From the NCBI GenBank assembly GCA_029378245.1, contig JARKIF010000013.1, forward strand, positions 1,550,001-1,614,000: a stretch of 64,000 nucleotides of DNA, read 5' to 3'. Shown here in pieces: positions 30,835-42,797 of the stretch; positions within the stretch are counted from its first letter, which is position 1, and the number at the start of each line of letters is the position of its first letter. The DNA comes from Roridomyces roridus (lineage: Eukaryota; Basidiomycota; Agaricomycetes; Agaricales; Mycenaceae). The position numbers and the translations under genes were made by a program. The notes beneath the pieces were generated by a model that was not told where the DNA came from, did no database searches, and saw nothing but the letters and a program-made list of their open reading frames with translations.

Positions 30835-33233
30835 TCAGCGCCTCAATCGTGGAACCCACGCTTTGCCCTCGGAATTCGTCAGTTTGATATTCTTCTGCAA
30901 CAAAGCCTCGGTAACTGGGACAAGTTTGCTCTTGGAAATCTCTCGTCTGGGCGTATTCTAAGTCAGTACGCATATAAAAGTGACGGTGAAAATGAAACGC
31001 ACTCGGATACAGGCCACTCGAGTCCCTTGCCAGAAACTTGAATCTCACGAAGAGCCGGGAACGTAGCGGAGTCAAAGCCAGGCGCATTGGTTTTGCTTCT
31101 AAGTTTGCGATCGTTAAGTATGGAGGTTTCGCTGTTGTGGATCAATTGAGCGACTGGCGAAAGTTCATTGTGAACTTGGACAGACGTACTTGGGAACGGC
31201 TTTGGCAATTATTTTGGTCAACGACTGGTGGGGAGTGCTCGAGAAGAGTTCGTTCAAATCCCATTTCTGCTTACTATTAGTGGAGCCCATGAAAGAACCC
31301 TACAAATGTGACGGACATAGTCAAGAATATCCAGTTCGGCGAGATTGGGACAGGCACTGAGGTCAAAGCGGTCTGGCTTGCAGATTGTCAGATACAAGGT
31401 GAGACGCCGCAATTTTGATCCATGTTTTGCCATGAAATTGATGAGCAAGGTCGAGTCTTGAATATCGAACGGCAATTCAACGGTGTGAAGGGATCCCAAA
31501 CTGATAACGAGGAAGGGTCAGAGGAAAAAATACGTGAAAATATTGAGGCAGTCACACACTTGGTACTGGCGAAGAACTTGAGGAGAGGACTATGAATGTG
31601 GAGAGTGTGAACCTTGTTCAGCACGTCTGAGCGCGTAGACGCGTTCTCCCCATGTCCACTGTAATTGATATCACGATGCGCATAAATGTCCAAATCCAGA
31701 ACACGGAGCGCAGTGAAAGGCTCCAGCAGAGCCGTCGGAAATGAAGATGACGGATACCGCACTCTAATCGACAATTCTCGCAAGGAACGGCCAGCGGTCT
31801 CTCCCAATACGGAGAAAAACTGCATGGGGACGCTCAAATATCGATATTTGGTGTGCGGAGCAAGGATTTCGAGGCGATTTGCGTGGCGGCAGATGCTGAG
31901 CGTCGCTTGGTATTCAATGCGATCGTAGCTGGAATCAATATACTCCAGATGGGTGTACACTCGAAGGATGAAGGAGGCGAGGTCGGGGCGTTCTTCCAAA
32001 CGGGCTCGGATTGCGGGTGCATTGTAATATGTTAGCTGCACAGATTCCCATAAATAAGGGAGCCCGATGCGCTTTTTAAAGATCAGTGGCCGCTCTACAA
32101 GGAGCAACTTGACCTCACGTTGAAATATCTCGACACGCTTAGTATCGGAAGGCGGGAAGGATGCGTGTCGGTGGGACGGCGGGAAAACTCGGGCGATCGG
32201 AGCTCTTCGACGTACATGGCGAAGAAGAGTACGCGCTTCCAAACCACGTCCCGCGTCTCCTGGGACGCAGATTCCATGGGGACAAAACGGGGGTTCAGTG
32301 ACGGGGAAATATCAGGCTCGACAGGAGCATTTCTAATCGAGAAGATAAGCTGGGAAGATGAATGGGTAGCGAGGACAATTACTTTTGTCCGCTTCGAGTG
32401 TACTTGGCCACCTTTTTCAACTGCGGATCGTTGTTGATCGCTGCGAGAGTGCGACCAGCCCATCTGGGATCTACAGGTCGTTGAAATTCCAGAACTTTGA
32501 GCGAAGGAATGGTGCAGAGTTTAGAAATAAGTGGCGAAATGGAGTTTTGTGAGCTGCTAAGGAGCACTGTATGAACTTGAGAGTCAGCGAGCGCTAGACT
32601 TAGTTCGCTCGCATTCTGCTGGGAAGTGGTGTCGAATCCCACGTTTGCTCCGTACGGGTAACCAAATACCCTCTGAGCGCCATTGAATATCATTTCGCAA
32701 AGAGACCGTGAAAAGAATACCAAATTCTTCCAAGAACGAATGCATGACAAGAAAGTCTTCCGCACTGCCTCCTCTTGTTTATTTTTCGGTGGAGTACGAT
32801 TGCAAGGGTCAAACAGGATCACGAGATGTGGATCGATAAGAGGGAGACCTTTGCACAATCCGGTCGTGCTATCAGGGCTCCAAATGGGCAGCGTGAGGAA
32901 CAGGTCTGTGATGTTAGGCGCAGACTTTAGGATGATGTGCATCGCCGCGCCGTACCCTCCCTCGAGCCTCAGCTTCTTAATGAATGGGCCGAGTTCTGGA
33001 TTGGATTTCAAAGCTGCTTCGAGAGCAGTGGCCTGGGATTTGGATCGGAGGACGACGACGTTGTAGAGAAGAGGGGTGGCGACACGAAGCCAGTCTTTGC
33101 AGACGAGCAGATAGGCCGAGGTGGATGGAGTGTAGCTGGAGAACGGAGAGGTCCAAGACGTATCACAAAAGCGCTCGTCGGGAACCTTGAGCGCTGGAGA
33201 AAGGACCTCGGAGATGATCTCGTCGGGAAGCAT
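30835..33233 (-). CDS. F-box-type protein A, intact copy
   Basis: Start at 33233, MLPDEIISEVLSPALKVPDE, an F-box-like motif at the extreme N-terminus. Then YLLVCKDWLRVATPLLYNVV, the usual 'CK.W..VA.P.LY..V' continuation, and a long repeat-like region: ALKSNPELGPFIKKLRLEGG, NITDLFLTLPIWSPDSTTGL, LCTIPSLKVLEFQRP, PSRLPILSVSRYFN, LPYLWESVQLTYYNAPAI, CRHANRLEILAPH, LLEPFTALRVLDLDIYAHRD, FMAKHGSKLRRLTLYLTICK and a C-terminal LTNSEGKAWVPRLRR ending at 30835. About eight introns of ~50 nt. F-box proteins of this kind are thought to be SCF ubiquitin-ligase substrate receptors; target and expression are unknown. It has two paralogues in the window (39965 and 46850). Its promoter is shared head-to-head with the dehydrogenase at 33662. 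Confidence 0.78.
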
Positions 33234-33661
33234 GATGGAAGTTGGGAACAAGTGGCACCAAATAAATAAACACAAGCTTGATCTCAGACCTCCAATTTGC
33301 CTCAAATTCACGTCTGCGATACGCCAAATGCCAGCTTGTCAGAAGAGAAGAACTTGAGAGGAACATGCTTCTTCTGTTCCCGTGCTCAAGAAGCTTCAAG
33401 TCGAGGCACTCTTTAACTCAACTTTGACTACTTATCGGAAATTGAAATCTGGTGGGCTCCACCTAATTTTCAGTTTTTAAAGCATTTCCTCAAAGGTCAA
33501 TTCAACCGCATCGCGTCGTTGTCGCGTCGCGTTCTTTGTCACTATTGACGGTGTTCAATCGCATCACCGATCACCACTTGTCGTCACCGGGCATGTCCGG
33601 CCTGACCTCGGGCTGACCTATACCCAGACCGACCCTCTTCCAACTCACTCGTAGCACCCAG
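33234..33661. promoter_or_regulatory. Putative bidirectional promoter, arm A
   Basis: 428 bp between the divergent ATGs of F-box A and dehydrogenase A. The counterpart in arm B (46540-46850) has lost roughly 180 bp next to the F-box start. No TATA box is obvious. Confidence 0.45.
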
Positions 33662-34745
33662 ATGAGCCCCAACAACAAGAAACGAGTAGCCCTAGTAGTC
33701 GGCGCCTCGCGGGGCATGGGGCGGCAGATTGCCATTGACCTGGCACGGAATGGATATGCTGGTGCGTTAGCAGCCCCCCTTTCTCCCAGTCAGCTCAACG
33801 GTCAAGTAGTGGTGGTCACCGGTAAGAGCGTCTCGGACGCATCGAAAGTGACGCCATTCCCACCGAACCCCGACTCGGACGAGTCTACCACCAGCACCGT
33901 CGTAAGGGAGATCCTGGAGGCGGGTGGGGAGGCGCATGCCATCGCTGTGGACGTCAGGGATGCAGTGAGCGTGAAGAGGATGGTCGACGGAACTGTTGAG
34001 GTGGGACTTCATCTCAGTCCAACTTTGCATTCTCACATGGACGCAGAAATACGGCTCCCTCGACGTGCTAGTCTACAACTCTGGCGCAATCTGGTGGGCT
34101 GCGATTGAAGACACGCCTCTCAAACGGTTTCAGCTGATGCAGAAAGTCAACCCCGAGGGTTTGTACGCCACCATCCAGGCAGCGTTGCCGCACTTTAAAG
34201 CTCAGGGCTGGAAAGCTCGGATTATCGTAGTCAGTCCACCCATCTACTCGCGCTTCTTCAGAGGCAAGACGGCGTATGCAATGGGAAAGGTCGGGATGAG
34301 TGTCTTGACCAAGGGTATGTCTCCTCCGCCCACAGGATTCTCACGTCTCTGACAACTCCAACCAGGCCTCGCGATGGACTTTGAACGGCAAGGCAGAAAG
34401 GATATGGCCATCACAAGCATCTGGCCTGCTGCTGCCCTCGCCTCCGCCGCGACCATCGGACCCTCCGCGAAATCGAAAGCAGACCCCCGCGAGCTCCGCA
34501 AAGCGACCGTCTTCTCTGACGCCATCCTCGCGATGCTCGCTGCGCCCACGAGCGTGGTCAACGGGCTTTTGGATCTGGATGAGGATTTCTTGAAAAGGCA
34601 TGCCGGGGTGACGAATTTCGACAAGTATAATCTTGTTGAGGGGGCCAACCCGAGGAGGATTATGCCGGCCGAGTTTCCGGATTTGAGGGTGAAGGAGCAG
34701 GATGATGAGGGCAAGAGGATTGATTTGGCAAAGGCCAAGCTGTAG
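33662..34745 (+). CDS. Short-chain dehydrogenase/reductase A (HSDL2-like)
   Basis: Four exons (33662-33761, 33810-34000, 34047-34314, 34366-34745) join in frame to 312 residues. Intron 1 is 45 or 48 nt, so retention would also keep the frame. Motifs: cofactor loop GASRGMGRQIA near the N-terminus, AIAVDVRD, LDVLVYNSGAIWW in place of the usual NNAG, IIVVSPPI, YAMGK with the Tyr and Lys of YxxxK, and SIWPAAA after it. The order DTPLKRFQLMQKVNPEGLYA, then SPPI, then WP, fits the HSDL2-like branch of SDRs, an NAD(P)-dependent oxidoreductase group often linked to peroxisomes or mitochondria. The C-terminus (LAKAKL) gives no certain peroxisomal signal. The substrate is unknown. An almost identical second copy lies inverted at 45457. 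Confidence 0.86.
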
Positions 34746-34854
34746 GTTTCGCTGTGTATTTCACACAATTTGGGAGAAGAAATACTGGCCCAAATCTTTC
34801 CTGGCTCCATCTCGAATTCAACAAAAATTTCAACACTTGTGGTACGACCTCCCA

Positions 34855-35560
34855 AAGCCCCGCGCCCGGATTGAATGGGACCTCCACTGTAACCGATTGT
34901 CATCGACAAAATTGCATGCGGGTGCGGACTTGGTCACCTTATGTACGCGATGCGGCTTGACAGCAGAACTGAGACGCAGGTGATTTTCTTCCGGGCTGAA
35001 ACTTGCAAATGCCGACCGGGATATCAACCGCTTTTCAACTGCTTTCCAGAATTCGCTGTGTATTTTCTGTGCAGACACGCCAAATAGGATAACCTTGGTT
35101 CAACATCGAAACTCAACCAAAAAAATAACAGAAAAATTGACGCAGTGGAATGGGCTCTAAATCCCGCGCCCGAGTCGAACGGGACTTCCGCCATACCAGA
35201 ATTTGAAGGGAATGAGTTTGGAATACGGGTTGGCAATGGAATTGAGATGCACTTGATATCCTTCCAGGCTGAACACATGAAAATGTCGAGCTGGGATCGA
35301 TCAACTGCTTTTCAATTGTTGTTTCAAAGACTCACTGTGTATTTTCTGTGCATGAGTACTCCAATCTTGGTTCAAATTGGAACTCGACCAAAAAAATGCG
35401 ACCAGGCCTGGGTGAAGCCCCGCGCCCGAATCGAACGGGACCTCCACTGTACTGGCCAGGTGCAAGTGCAACTCAAATTGTACGTGGGTGCGGACCTTCC
35501 GCCACGGGTTGACATTAGAACTGAGACGCACTTGATTTTCTTACGGACTGACGGAAAGCC
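34855..35560 (-). repeat. Three tRNA-like elements, arm A
   Basis: Minus-strand hairpins at about 34865-34881 (CCATTCAATCCGG), 35169-35183 and 35425-35439 (CCCG-TTCGANT-CGGG). Each is followed on that strand by T5-T7. Upstream (minus strand) the element at 35425 carries CAACCCGTGGCGGAAGGTCCGC, an A-box/D-arm match, then CCCAC...GTGGA as an anticodon-stem-like pair. These are the mirror copies of 44638-45340. Confidence 0.7.
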
Positions 35561-35599
35561 GCGTTCCCGAGATTGATCGACTGATCGGCTTTCTTGCTC

Positions 35600-36563
35600 T
35601 CGTCCTCAACGGTCGCCTTGGAATCCGGCATCGCATGCAAGCAGCCTGCAGGCATCGATATCGCTACTAGCTGCCATCCTTCAAGTTGTACAGAAGAGAA
35701 GAGAAGTAATCCTGTCCTAGGGCAGAAGGGTCGAAGTTGAAGGCATCTTCTAGCTCCGCTAAACTTGGCTATCTGCACCCTGCGTTCCTTGCTTACACTG
35801 AGACCCCTAGTTGATTCATGACCGAACAAGCAGTTCCAAAATCATTGCTCGGCCCTTTGGCATGCGGTCTTTGCTATACTTACGCGACGCCTTCAGTCGA
35901 ACGACGCACCAATTCAAATTCCTTCCATGACGGTGCCCTCATTTTCTCATCGCTTGAATTATTTGGTTCTAAAATCTGGCGATTGCGCCCGAAGACATCC
36001 ATTCCATCTTCCTGCACTTGTGGGCAAAGCTGCCGCGACTTACATCCCCTCCGCCTCCGACCCAACTCCGACCCATAGTTTATCGTGACGGACGGCTGGC
36101 ACGAATTCGAAGCGAGGAACCATATACATCCAGCTATTCTGAGTACTTGTCTAGTCCCGCCAAGCTTCGGTGCACACGGATTTTGGGTCTGCAAACGGGG
36201 TAAACGATGCTGCTAGTACAGGGCTGACTGCCATTCATCGGGACTCCGAGGTCCACTGGAGGTGCTAGAATCTGTGAGTAGATAGCTGGACCTTCTCGGG
36301 TTCAATATTGCAGCAGTGCTAGTGAGTTGCCTTGTGGGTTCGTTGCATTCAACATTGATATTTTCAGTCTGCGTACGCCAGAATATATCTTCACCGTCGG
36401 GTGCCTGAATGGGCGCTGACTCGCAAGACCGGGCGTTGACCGGGCGGGACGGCCTCGCCTCGGCTTCATCCGGTGTCAAATAGCAGGTTTCCAAGTTGGG
36501 AATGGCGTGGCTTCTTTTCGCGTCCTTGTTGCCCGAGATGAAAAGCGCCACCGGCCAAATATT
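35600..36563. other. Spacer between arm A and the amidase
   Basis: No recognised gene. A 143-codon minus-strand open frame ending at 36213 has a protein-like C-terminal half (for example DGEDIFWRTQTENINVE) but no ATG start, no domain and overlap with the amidase 5' end, so I do not call it. Weak similarity to the inner end of arm B persists to about 35800. Confidence 0.35.
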
Positions 36564-38759
36564 ATGCCAGCGCCGCTGTCTCCCTCTCTTTCTTCCTGGC
36601 CACCGCGTCAACCGCCCAGCCAAATGCCTTCTCTGCACCAACAGGCTTGGTGACTCTCATTCGTTTCTTCTATTACGCGCATCGAGTTGACAACGCACTC
36701 AGCGACTCCAAGCGTCGATATCTTCAAGCTCAGATTGACGCACTCGTCGGGGAGGGGTACGACGTCCCGCTCACGCCTGCGGAACAAACGATACATGGGC
36801 TCTCCTTGTCGGACCTTGTTGAGGAGTGCACCGCGGGCAGGGTCACGCCGAGAAGTGTGCTTGGGGCCTACGGCAAGAAGACACTGAGCGCGCACCGGCT
36901 GACGAATTGTATCTCGGATTTCATGTTCGAGGAGGCTGTTGGCAAGGCTGAGGCCGAGGAGTCAAAGACGGGGTCGACCAAGACGGTGCTAACGGGCGAG
37001 TTCCCACTGTTGGGCGTGCCTGTTAGCTTGAAAGGTGGGTTTTTCCTTCCTCAGCAAAGGCCCGCGCGTCTCAACTGAATAAAAGACACTATCAATATTG
37101 CTGGACACGACACGACCGTCGGCCTTGCTCGCAACGTCGGGCACCCTGTCACCACGTCAGCGCCTATGGTTCGCCTTCTGCAAAACGCCGGTGCCATCTT
37201 GCATGTCAAGACCACCGTGCCTGCCGCGCTCATCGGTATCGAGACCGAGTCGGATGTCTTTGGGCTTACGACGAATCCGTATAATACGAAACACGGCGTG
37301 GGCGCTTCCACGGGGGGCGGCGGAGCGCTTTTGGCGTGTGGAGGGAGTCTGGTGGAAATTGCGACGGATATTGGGGGGAGTGCCAGAATTCCGGCACATT
37401 ATTGTGGTGCGTTTAACCCTCGGCGAGTTTAAACTCATTGAGTTTTGAACTAAAGGCGTATACGGACTCAAGCCCAGTATCGGTCGATTCCCCATGGACG
37501 GCAGCGTGTCTTCCATGCCGGGATTGGAGAGTGTGCAGATCGTATCTGGGACGATGGCGCGTCGGCTTGATGACCTTGAGGAATTTTGGAAGCGAGTCGT
37601 GGGGATGAAACCTTGGACGTATGATTTTACGGTCGGTGTTCCTTTTTTTTAAATCGCGCTCCCAGGCCCGCTGAAATCGTGGGCCTAGTGCGTACCAGTG
37701 CCGTGGAGGTCGGAGGAGCTCGAGCTTGGGGAGAGGAAGTTGAAGTGGGGAGTTATTTGGGAGGACGGTGAGTGCACTTTCACCCTTGTTTGAATTATAT
37801 CTTGAGGGCAACAGGAGTTTGCCCACCGACACCTGCGTGCAAACGTGCGCTATCTCTCGTCGTGGAGTCTTTGAAGCTGCAGGGTCATCAAGTCGTTGAC
37901 TTGTGCGTTCGTTTGCCCACGTCCGTTCTTTATCCTTTCTCACCTCACTCATAATATGTAGCACACCGCCGTCGATCCCGGATTTACTGGTGACAGGATA
38001 TCAATTGGTATTCGCAGATGGAGGTAAGGAGTAGCGCAACTCCGCCCGAGATGCTCAGATTCTCGCTCTAACCTTACGTATCCAGGCGTGCAAATGCGGG
38101 ACTCGGCACTCCCAGGAGAGGCGCTCAACCCGCCACTTAAAAGTACCATCGCCCTCCTTGCGCTTCCACGGTTTTTCAAAAACTTGCTCGCATGGTGGAA
38201 CCGCTCCATAGACCCCTTCTACGCGACGCTCCTCGAGTCGATGCACCCCAAGACGATAGTCGAGGAACGCGAGCTGTGCGCTAAGAAAGATGAAATGCGG
38301 GGTAGGTGGCATGAAAGGTGGAGTGAGGAGGACTTGGATTTCGTATTGACAGTGGGGCATCCGTTGCCTGCGTTGGAGAATGGGACGGGGGAGAAGGCGA
38401 GTTTGATCAGTTCTGGGTATACGTTTATGTTCAATATTGTGAGTCCCTTTCGACTCGTTTGGAGATTGCTGATGGTGTAGCTGGATTATACTGCTGGGGT
38501 TCTGCCGGTTACTTTTGTCGACAAGGTTACGGACGCGCTGCCTGCTGGGTTCATGCAGTCGGTGGAATACAACGGTATGAACGCGGTTGCCGAGGGTGTG
38601 TATAGCGTGTACGACGCGGAAAAGATGCACGGGCTACCGCTCGGGGTGCAGGTTGTCGGGCGGCGGATGGAGGAGGAGAAAGTCATTGGCGGGATGAAGG
38701 TTGTTGAGAGCGCGTTGAAGGAGGCGGGTAAGGTTTTCCTGCCGCGGGTTCTTGTCTGA
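36564..38759 (+). CDS. Amidase (amidase-signature family)
   Basis: Start at 36564 or, more conservatively, 36624 (MPSLHQQA). An intron (36650-36702) then joins to CDSKRRYLQAQID. Motifs in order: YDVPLTPAEQTIHGLSLSDL; FPLLGVPVSLK and DTIN (catalytic Lys); GVGASTGGGGALLACGGS (cis-Ser region); TDIGGSARIPAHYCG with the nucleophile Ser; GVYGLKPSIGR; then a variable domain and the C-terminal LPLGVQVVGRRMEEEKVIGG. At least nine exons. The Lys-cisSer-Ser triad is present, although the usual GGSSGGEGA reads GASTGGGGA, so the Glu and second Ser have changed. Fungal relatives hydrolyse acetamide or fatty-acid amides in the cytosol; the substrate is open. The tail reads straight through to the TGA at 38757. 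Confidence 0.83.
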
Positions 38760-38916
38760 GGATTGGATTTGGACTTGTTTATTTTATCTTTATATGGACG
38801 CGTCTGAATAGATATCTACGTGACGAAATCATGTGACCGAATCCAGCTCCGTGTCATCGCCACTGATCGGAATTTGTGCTGACGAAGCGAAGTGTCGTCT
38901 CCTCACCTCCTCCACC

Positions 38917-39423
38917 ATGGCCACTGCGTACTACGAGTTCTACCGCGGCTCCTCGTAGGCCTTTCTTTGCATTCCTTGCCACTCACTCACCCGCATCCGT
39001 CGAGCAGCATCGGCATGGCTCTCACTGACTCGCTAGACGAGCTCATCACCAGTGGGGCTATCACACCGCAGCTCGCCATGAAGGTCCTCCAGCAGGTGTG
39101 TAGGACCCTCGTCCGTCGTGGGCCACGCCTGATACCTCGGGGACAGTTTGACAAGTCGCTAGCCGATACGATGGTGAAGCAGGTCAAGGCCAAGACGACG
39201 CTAAAGGTGCGTTCTCGCCTCTGACTCCGGTGGCATCCCTCCTATACACTTCATCCCTTTTATTCAGGGCCATCTGGACACCTACCGTCTATGTGACGAC
39301 GTGTGGACGTTTATCGTGAAGAACGCGTCGTTCAAGATGGAGGGCAACGAGATGGTTTCGGCGCCCAGGATCAAGATTATTGCGTGCAAGAATGGGGATG
39401 CTATCGAGGCGGGGAAGAAGTAG
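38917..39423 (+). CDS. TOA2: Transcription initiation factor IIA gamma subunit
   Basis: Four exons, 38917-38954, 39008-39095, 39147-39206 and 39268-39423, add up to 342 nt and a 113-residue protein, the normal size. The N-terminal helical part reads [20 protein letters not shown] and [20 protein letters not shown]. The C-terminal beta-barrel part reads [20 protein letters not shown] and [20 protein letters not shown]. These are highly conserved in TFIIA-gamma, which with TFIIA-alpha/beta stabilises TBP on the TATA element in the nucleus. This is the most clearly orthologous housekeeping gene in the window. It lies within the spacer of the inverted duplication and is single-copy here. Confidence 0.95.
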
Positions 39424-39964
39424 GCTTGGGAATGAGCTGCGTTGCGTTGCGTGCGATAGTCCATCTTCCGACTGCGTGCCCCTCCTGTCTGTTTGTACTA
39501 ACACTAGAGCATTGACATAGTAATACCTATTCATCGCGGTGCCTTTCGCACTTGACTTGCTTCCTCGGCATTGTACAGTACCCTTTCAAGCTGTCGCTTT
39601 GCTGGTTCGTCTAGTCACATTCATCACAATTTGTTCGGTCCCGAGGAGGATATGGGAATCCTTGTACTCGAGTCTGGCGCCCGTCAGTAATTTGACCTTG
39701 TTCTGTTCTGAGGGCAACCTGTGGCGGGGATGGTCCGCTGCACAATATATGTATGCGCGTCTCATCGGCTGGGTCCGACTCCCGTTCGATTCGGGCTCAG
39801 GACATGAGGAAATGATCGCCTGGCTTTTTCTTTCTCTCTCTCTTCCTCTTTCTCCGTTCAAAACCACAGAAACGTTTCAAACGTGGTCAAGTGCGGGTTT
39901 CGGGAGTTTTCGACTACAATGGAAGCAGTTTGAAACTCCGCTGTTATCCTTGTTCCCAACTCTC
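39424..39964 (+). repeat. Intergenic with one tRNA-like hairpin
   Basis: A single element at 39781-39795 (CCCG-TTCGATT-CGGG, a perfect 4-bp stem plus loop) is followed by TTTTT near 39826. It sits about 180 bp before the F-box C start. The rest has no recognisable gene. Confidence 0.55.
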
Positions 39965-42371
39965 ATGTTCCCCGACGAAATCATCTCCGAGATCCTTTCT
40001 CCCGCACTCAAAGTGCCCGACGAGCTCTTCTGCCATACTGTTGGGCCATCTCCGTTCTCAAGCTACTCCCTATCCACCTCGGCCTATCTGCTGGTGTGCA
40101 AAGATTGGCTTCGCGTTGCCACTCCTCTTCTTTACAACGTCGTCATCCTCCGATCCAAGCCCCAGGCGACTGCGCTCGAAGCAGCTTTGAAATTCAATCC
40201 AGAACTCGGCCTGTTTGTCAAGAAACTGAGGCTCGAGGGGGGGTTCGCAGGGTCGATGCATACCATCCTCAAGCTCGCGCCCAACATCACGGACCTATTC
40301 CTCACGCTGTCAATTTGGAGCCCTGATAGCACGACCGGACTGTGCAAAGGCCTCCCTCTCATTGATCCCCGTCGGGTAATCGTGGTCGATCCCTGTTACC
40401 CGAAACCCCCGACGAATCTGCAGGCGAGCACACTGCGCGGCGCCCTCCTAGCTTGTATCCAGTCATGGAAGAATTTGGTACATACTATTTTCTTGACCGA
40501 TTCAAAGAAGGATTGCTGAATACGCTGCAGCGAATATTCGGCTTTCCGTACGGTTCAGACCAGAACAGCGCCATAATGAGCTGGGCCGCGGAGATGAGCC
40601 AAGTGCTCGCCCAAACCCAAGTGCACACCGTGATTCTTGGTCAATCTTTCTTCTTGATTCCACCGTTCATCCGTGTTCTCTGCACGATTCCTTCGCTAAA
40701 GGTCTTACATTTTGAACGACCTTTCCACAAAGAAGACCGCCCCCGTATACTTGCAAGTATTGATGCAGACCATCAGCTCAAGAAATTGGGGACGTATTTT
40801 CAAGACGAAGAGTATGTGCTGCCGCATTGCTGTCTCACCCAGCTGACCGGCTCCTGTAGCAACTTCAACGCGTCCACCGAACCCGATATCACTCCGTCAT
40901 TGAATCCTCAGTTCATACCCATGGAGTCTGCGTCGCAAGAGATTCGTGATATTATTTGGCGGCGCGTGCTTTTCTTCGTCATGTACGTGGAAGAGCTCCG
41001 ATCCTCCACTTTCCCTCGTGGTCCGACGGCCTCACATCCATCCCGGCTTCCGATTCTGTGTGTGTCAAAATACTTCTATGTGAGTTGTAGTTGTTGCTTT
41101 GGGATTCGCCGCTTATGTTGTCTCTCGTTAGCGTCTCGGACTTCCCTATCTCTGGGAAACCGTCCAGCTCTCGTTTCTCAATGCCCCGGCGATAGCAGCA
41201 CAGTTGGAGCAACGGCCTCAACTTGGGTCCTTCATCTGCCGTGTCATCACCGCCGTCACGCAACCTGTACCACAACAAGCGAGATTTGGACCCAAACTCC
41301 TCGATGCAACTATGAGCATCTGCCGGCACGCACACAACTTGCAAGTCTTTGCACCTATCGTGCACCATTCAGCACAGTATATCACTCTCGAGGCTTTCAA
41401 GCTCTTGTCCGAGACCGCTGGTTCCTCGATCCAAGAACTTTCCGTAGCTCTTGGAGGCATGACGGTATCGGCGGCCTTGTTTGAGCCGTTCACCGCGCTC
41501 CGTGTCTTAGAGATACACGGCGGAATGGAGTTGAGTTTAGCGCAAATGGACACTCGTTCGGGTGCTTTAGAGACGGTGCATACTCTCCGCGTTCATGGCG
41601 ACGATACTCTTCTCGAGTTGTTCGCAAAAATGAGGTATCTGTGCGCAAAATAGTACGTATTGCCATTGACTATTCGTCCTAGACTGGATTCACTCTGCAC
41701 CGTTGGCCTCCCACAATTCCTGCATCTACCCGACCAGACCTCGCTTACCGATTTCATCGTCGAACACGGAGGGAAATTGCGGCATCTCACGATGTATATG
41801 GACCGGTGCAAGTTGAGCCTCCCCGTCATTAGCTTCTGCCGGAATCTCGTCGATTTCGAAGTACTGGATACGCACCCTGTGAGGATCCTCGTTTGTTCTC
41901 CTTGCGAGGGGACTCATATTTTGCTCGAATTTACTCTAGGCGGCATGGGATCTCCTCGACTTTACTCCGGTCAACCCACACCGGTCGTTGACCAAGATAA
42001 TCACTCAGCATGCTCCCTTGTTCGTATTACTTCCTCCTTCCGTTGGATTAATTTCAAACCACTCTCAAACCAGAGACGTCAAACGAGTAAACTTCTTTCA
42101 CCCGACCATGTTCCCCTCCCTTCGAGAAATGCAAGTCCGAGAGCTCAAATGGCCGACTTCAGAGTATGCTTACTTCGCTTTCTTTCGCTTCATATCGTTG
42201 ATTCGAGCTCATAGGCGGGAGATATCCAAGAGCGTGCACGTCAAATTGGCCGAGGCTTTGCTGGAAATGAACATCAAGTTGACGGATTCCGAGGGGAAGG
42301 CGTGGGTTCCGCGGCTGGGAAGTTCGAGGAAGCGATCGCGAGGCTCGGTCGCGGGGTGGCGTGTTCGTTGA
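39965..42371 (+). CDS. F-box-type protein C
   Basis: Start at 39965, MFPDEIISEILSPALKVPDE, the F-box-like motif. Then YLLVCKDWLRVATPLLYNVV, ALKFNPELGLFVKKLRLEGG, NITDLFLTLSIWSPDSTTGL, RIFGFPYGSDQ, LCTIPSLKVLHFERP, ITPSLNPQFIPMESASQEIR, LGLPYLWETVQLSFLNAPAI, MSICRHAHNLQVFAPI, LFEPFTALRVLEIHGGMELS, FIVEHGGKLRHLTMYMDRCK and a C-terminal EMNIKLTDSEGKAWVPRL ending in a basic tail. Introns are at positions matching paralogues A and B. It is clearly homologous over its whole length to both but more diverged than they are from each other, so it represents an older duplication. It probably acts as an SCF substrate receptor, by analogy only. The later exon borders (after 41900) are uncertain. Confidence 0.72.
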
Positions 42372-42797
42372 GATGCGTCGTCTCTGAAGGAGATCTCTTT
42401 TGCATTGTTTCGCTCATCGATATCTGCTGTACATGTATGTCATACAAACACTTGAGGTTAGTGTCCGTATCTGCAGAAGCGTCACCAGCTGCGGGGTTTC
42501 GAATCCTTCCACGAATGGCATGCCCAACTGTAGTGCTTGGTCTTTTTTTTTTTTTGCCTAGACCCCAAAGAAATCATGCTCTCACACAACTAAAATACAA
42601 ATTCAACCCTTCCAAGGACCTTCCTTGCCTCAAGACGTTCAACTGCTCACCTTCAGGTTGGTTCCAAGCAAAGCACTTGTTCGAACCGAGGGTGGCAATG
42701 ACGCGGGTTGACAAAATTGTTTTTTCTTTGGATCGAGCGACCACTATCTTTGGTTTCCTTCACAACCGAGTCCTTCGTTTCACACAGGGCCGACAAA
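42372..42797 (+). repeat. Intergenic with two tRNA-like hairpins
   Basis: Hairpins near 42493-42509 (GGGGTTTCGAATCCTT, closest here to a true tRNA B-box) and 42676-42691 (CTTGTTCGAACCGAGG). T13 at about 42542-42554 and T6 at about 42719-42724 follow. Both are in the plus orientation. Confidence 0.55.

Larger units (their letters stand above)
30250..35800. repeat. Arm A of a large inverted segmental duplication
   Basis: The reverse complement of this block corresponds, in order, to about 44350-49800. It contains the outer repeat flank, the F-box-type gene (minus), the shared promoter, the short-chain dehydrogenase (plus) and three tRNA-like elements. Similarity is highest around the 3' part of the dehydrogenase and its downstream flank and falls off outward. 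Ends are judged by eye and approximate. Confidence 0.8.

Noticed and set aside
33762..33809. Intron 1 of dehydrogenase A as retained coding sequence
   Set aside because: Its length keeps the frame open, but removal restores the normal SDR spacing (NGYA then VVVTGKS), so it is treated as an intron.
36213..36641. 143-codon minus-strand open frame upstream of the amidase
   Set aside because: No ATG start, no domain, and its 5' part overlaps the amidase first exon; kept only as a remark.
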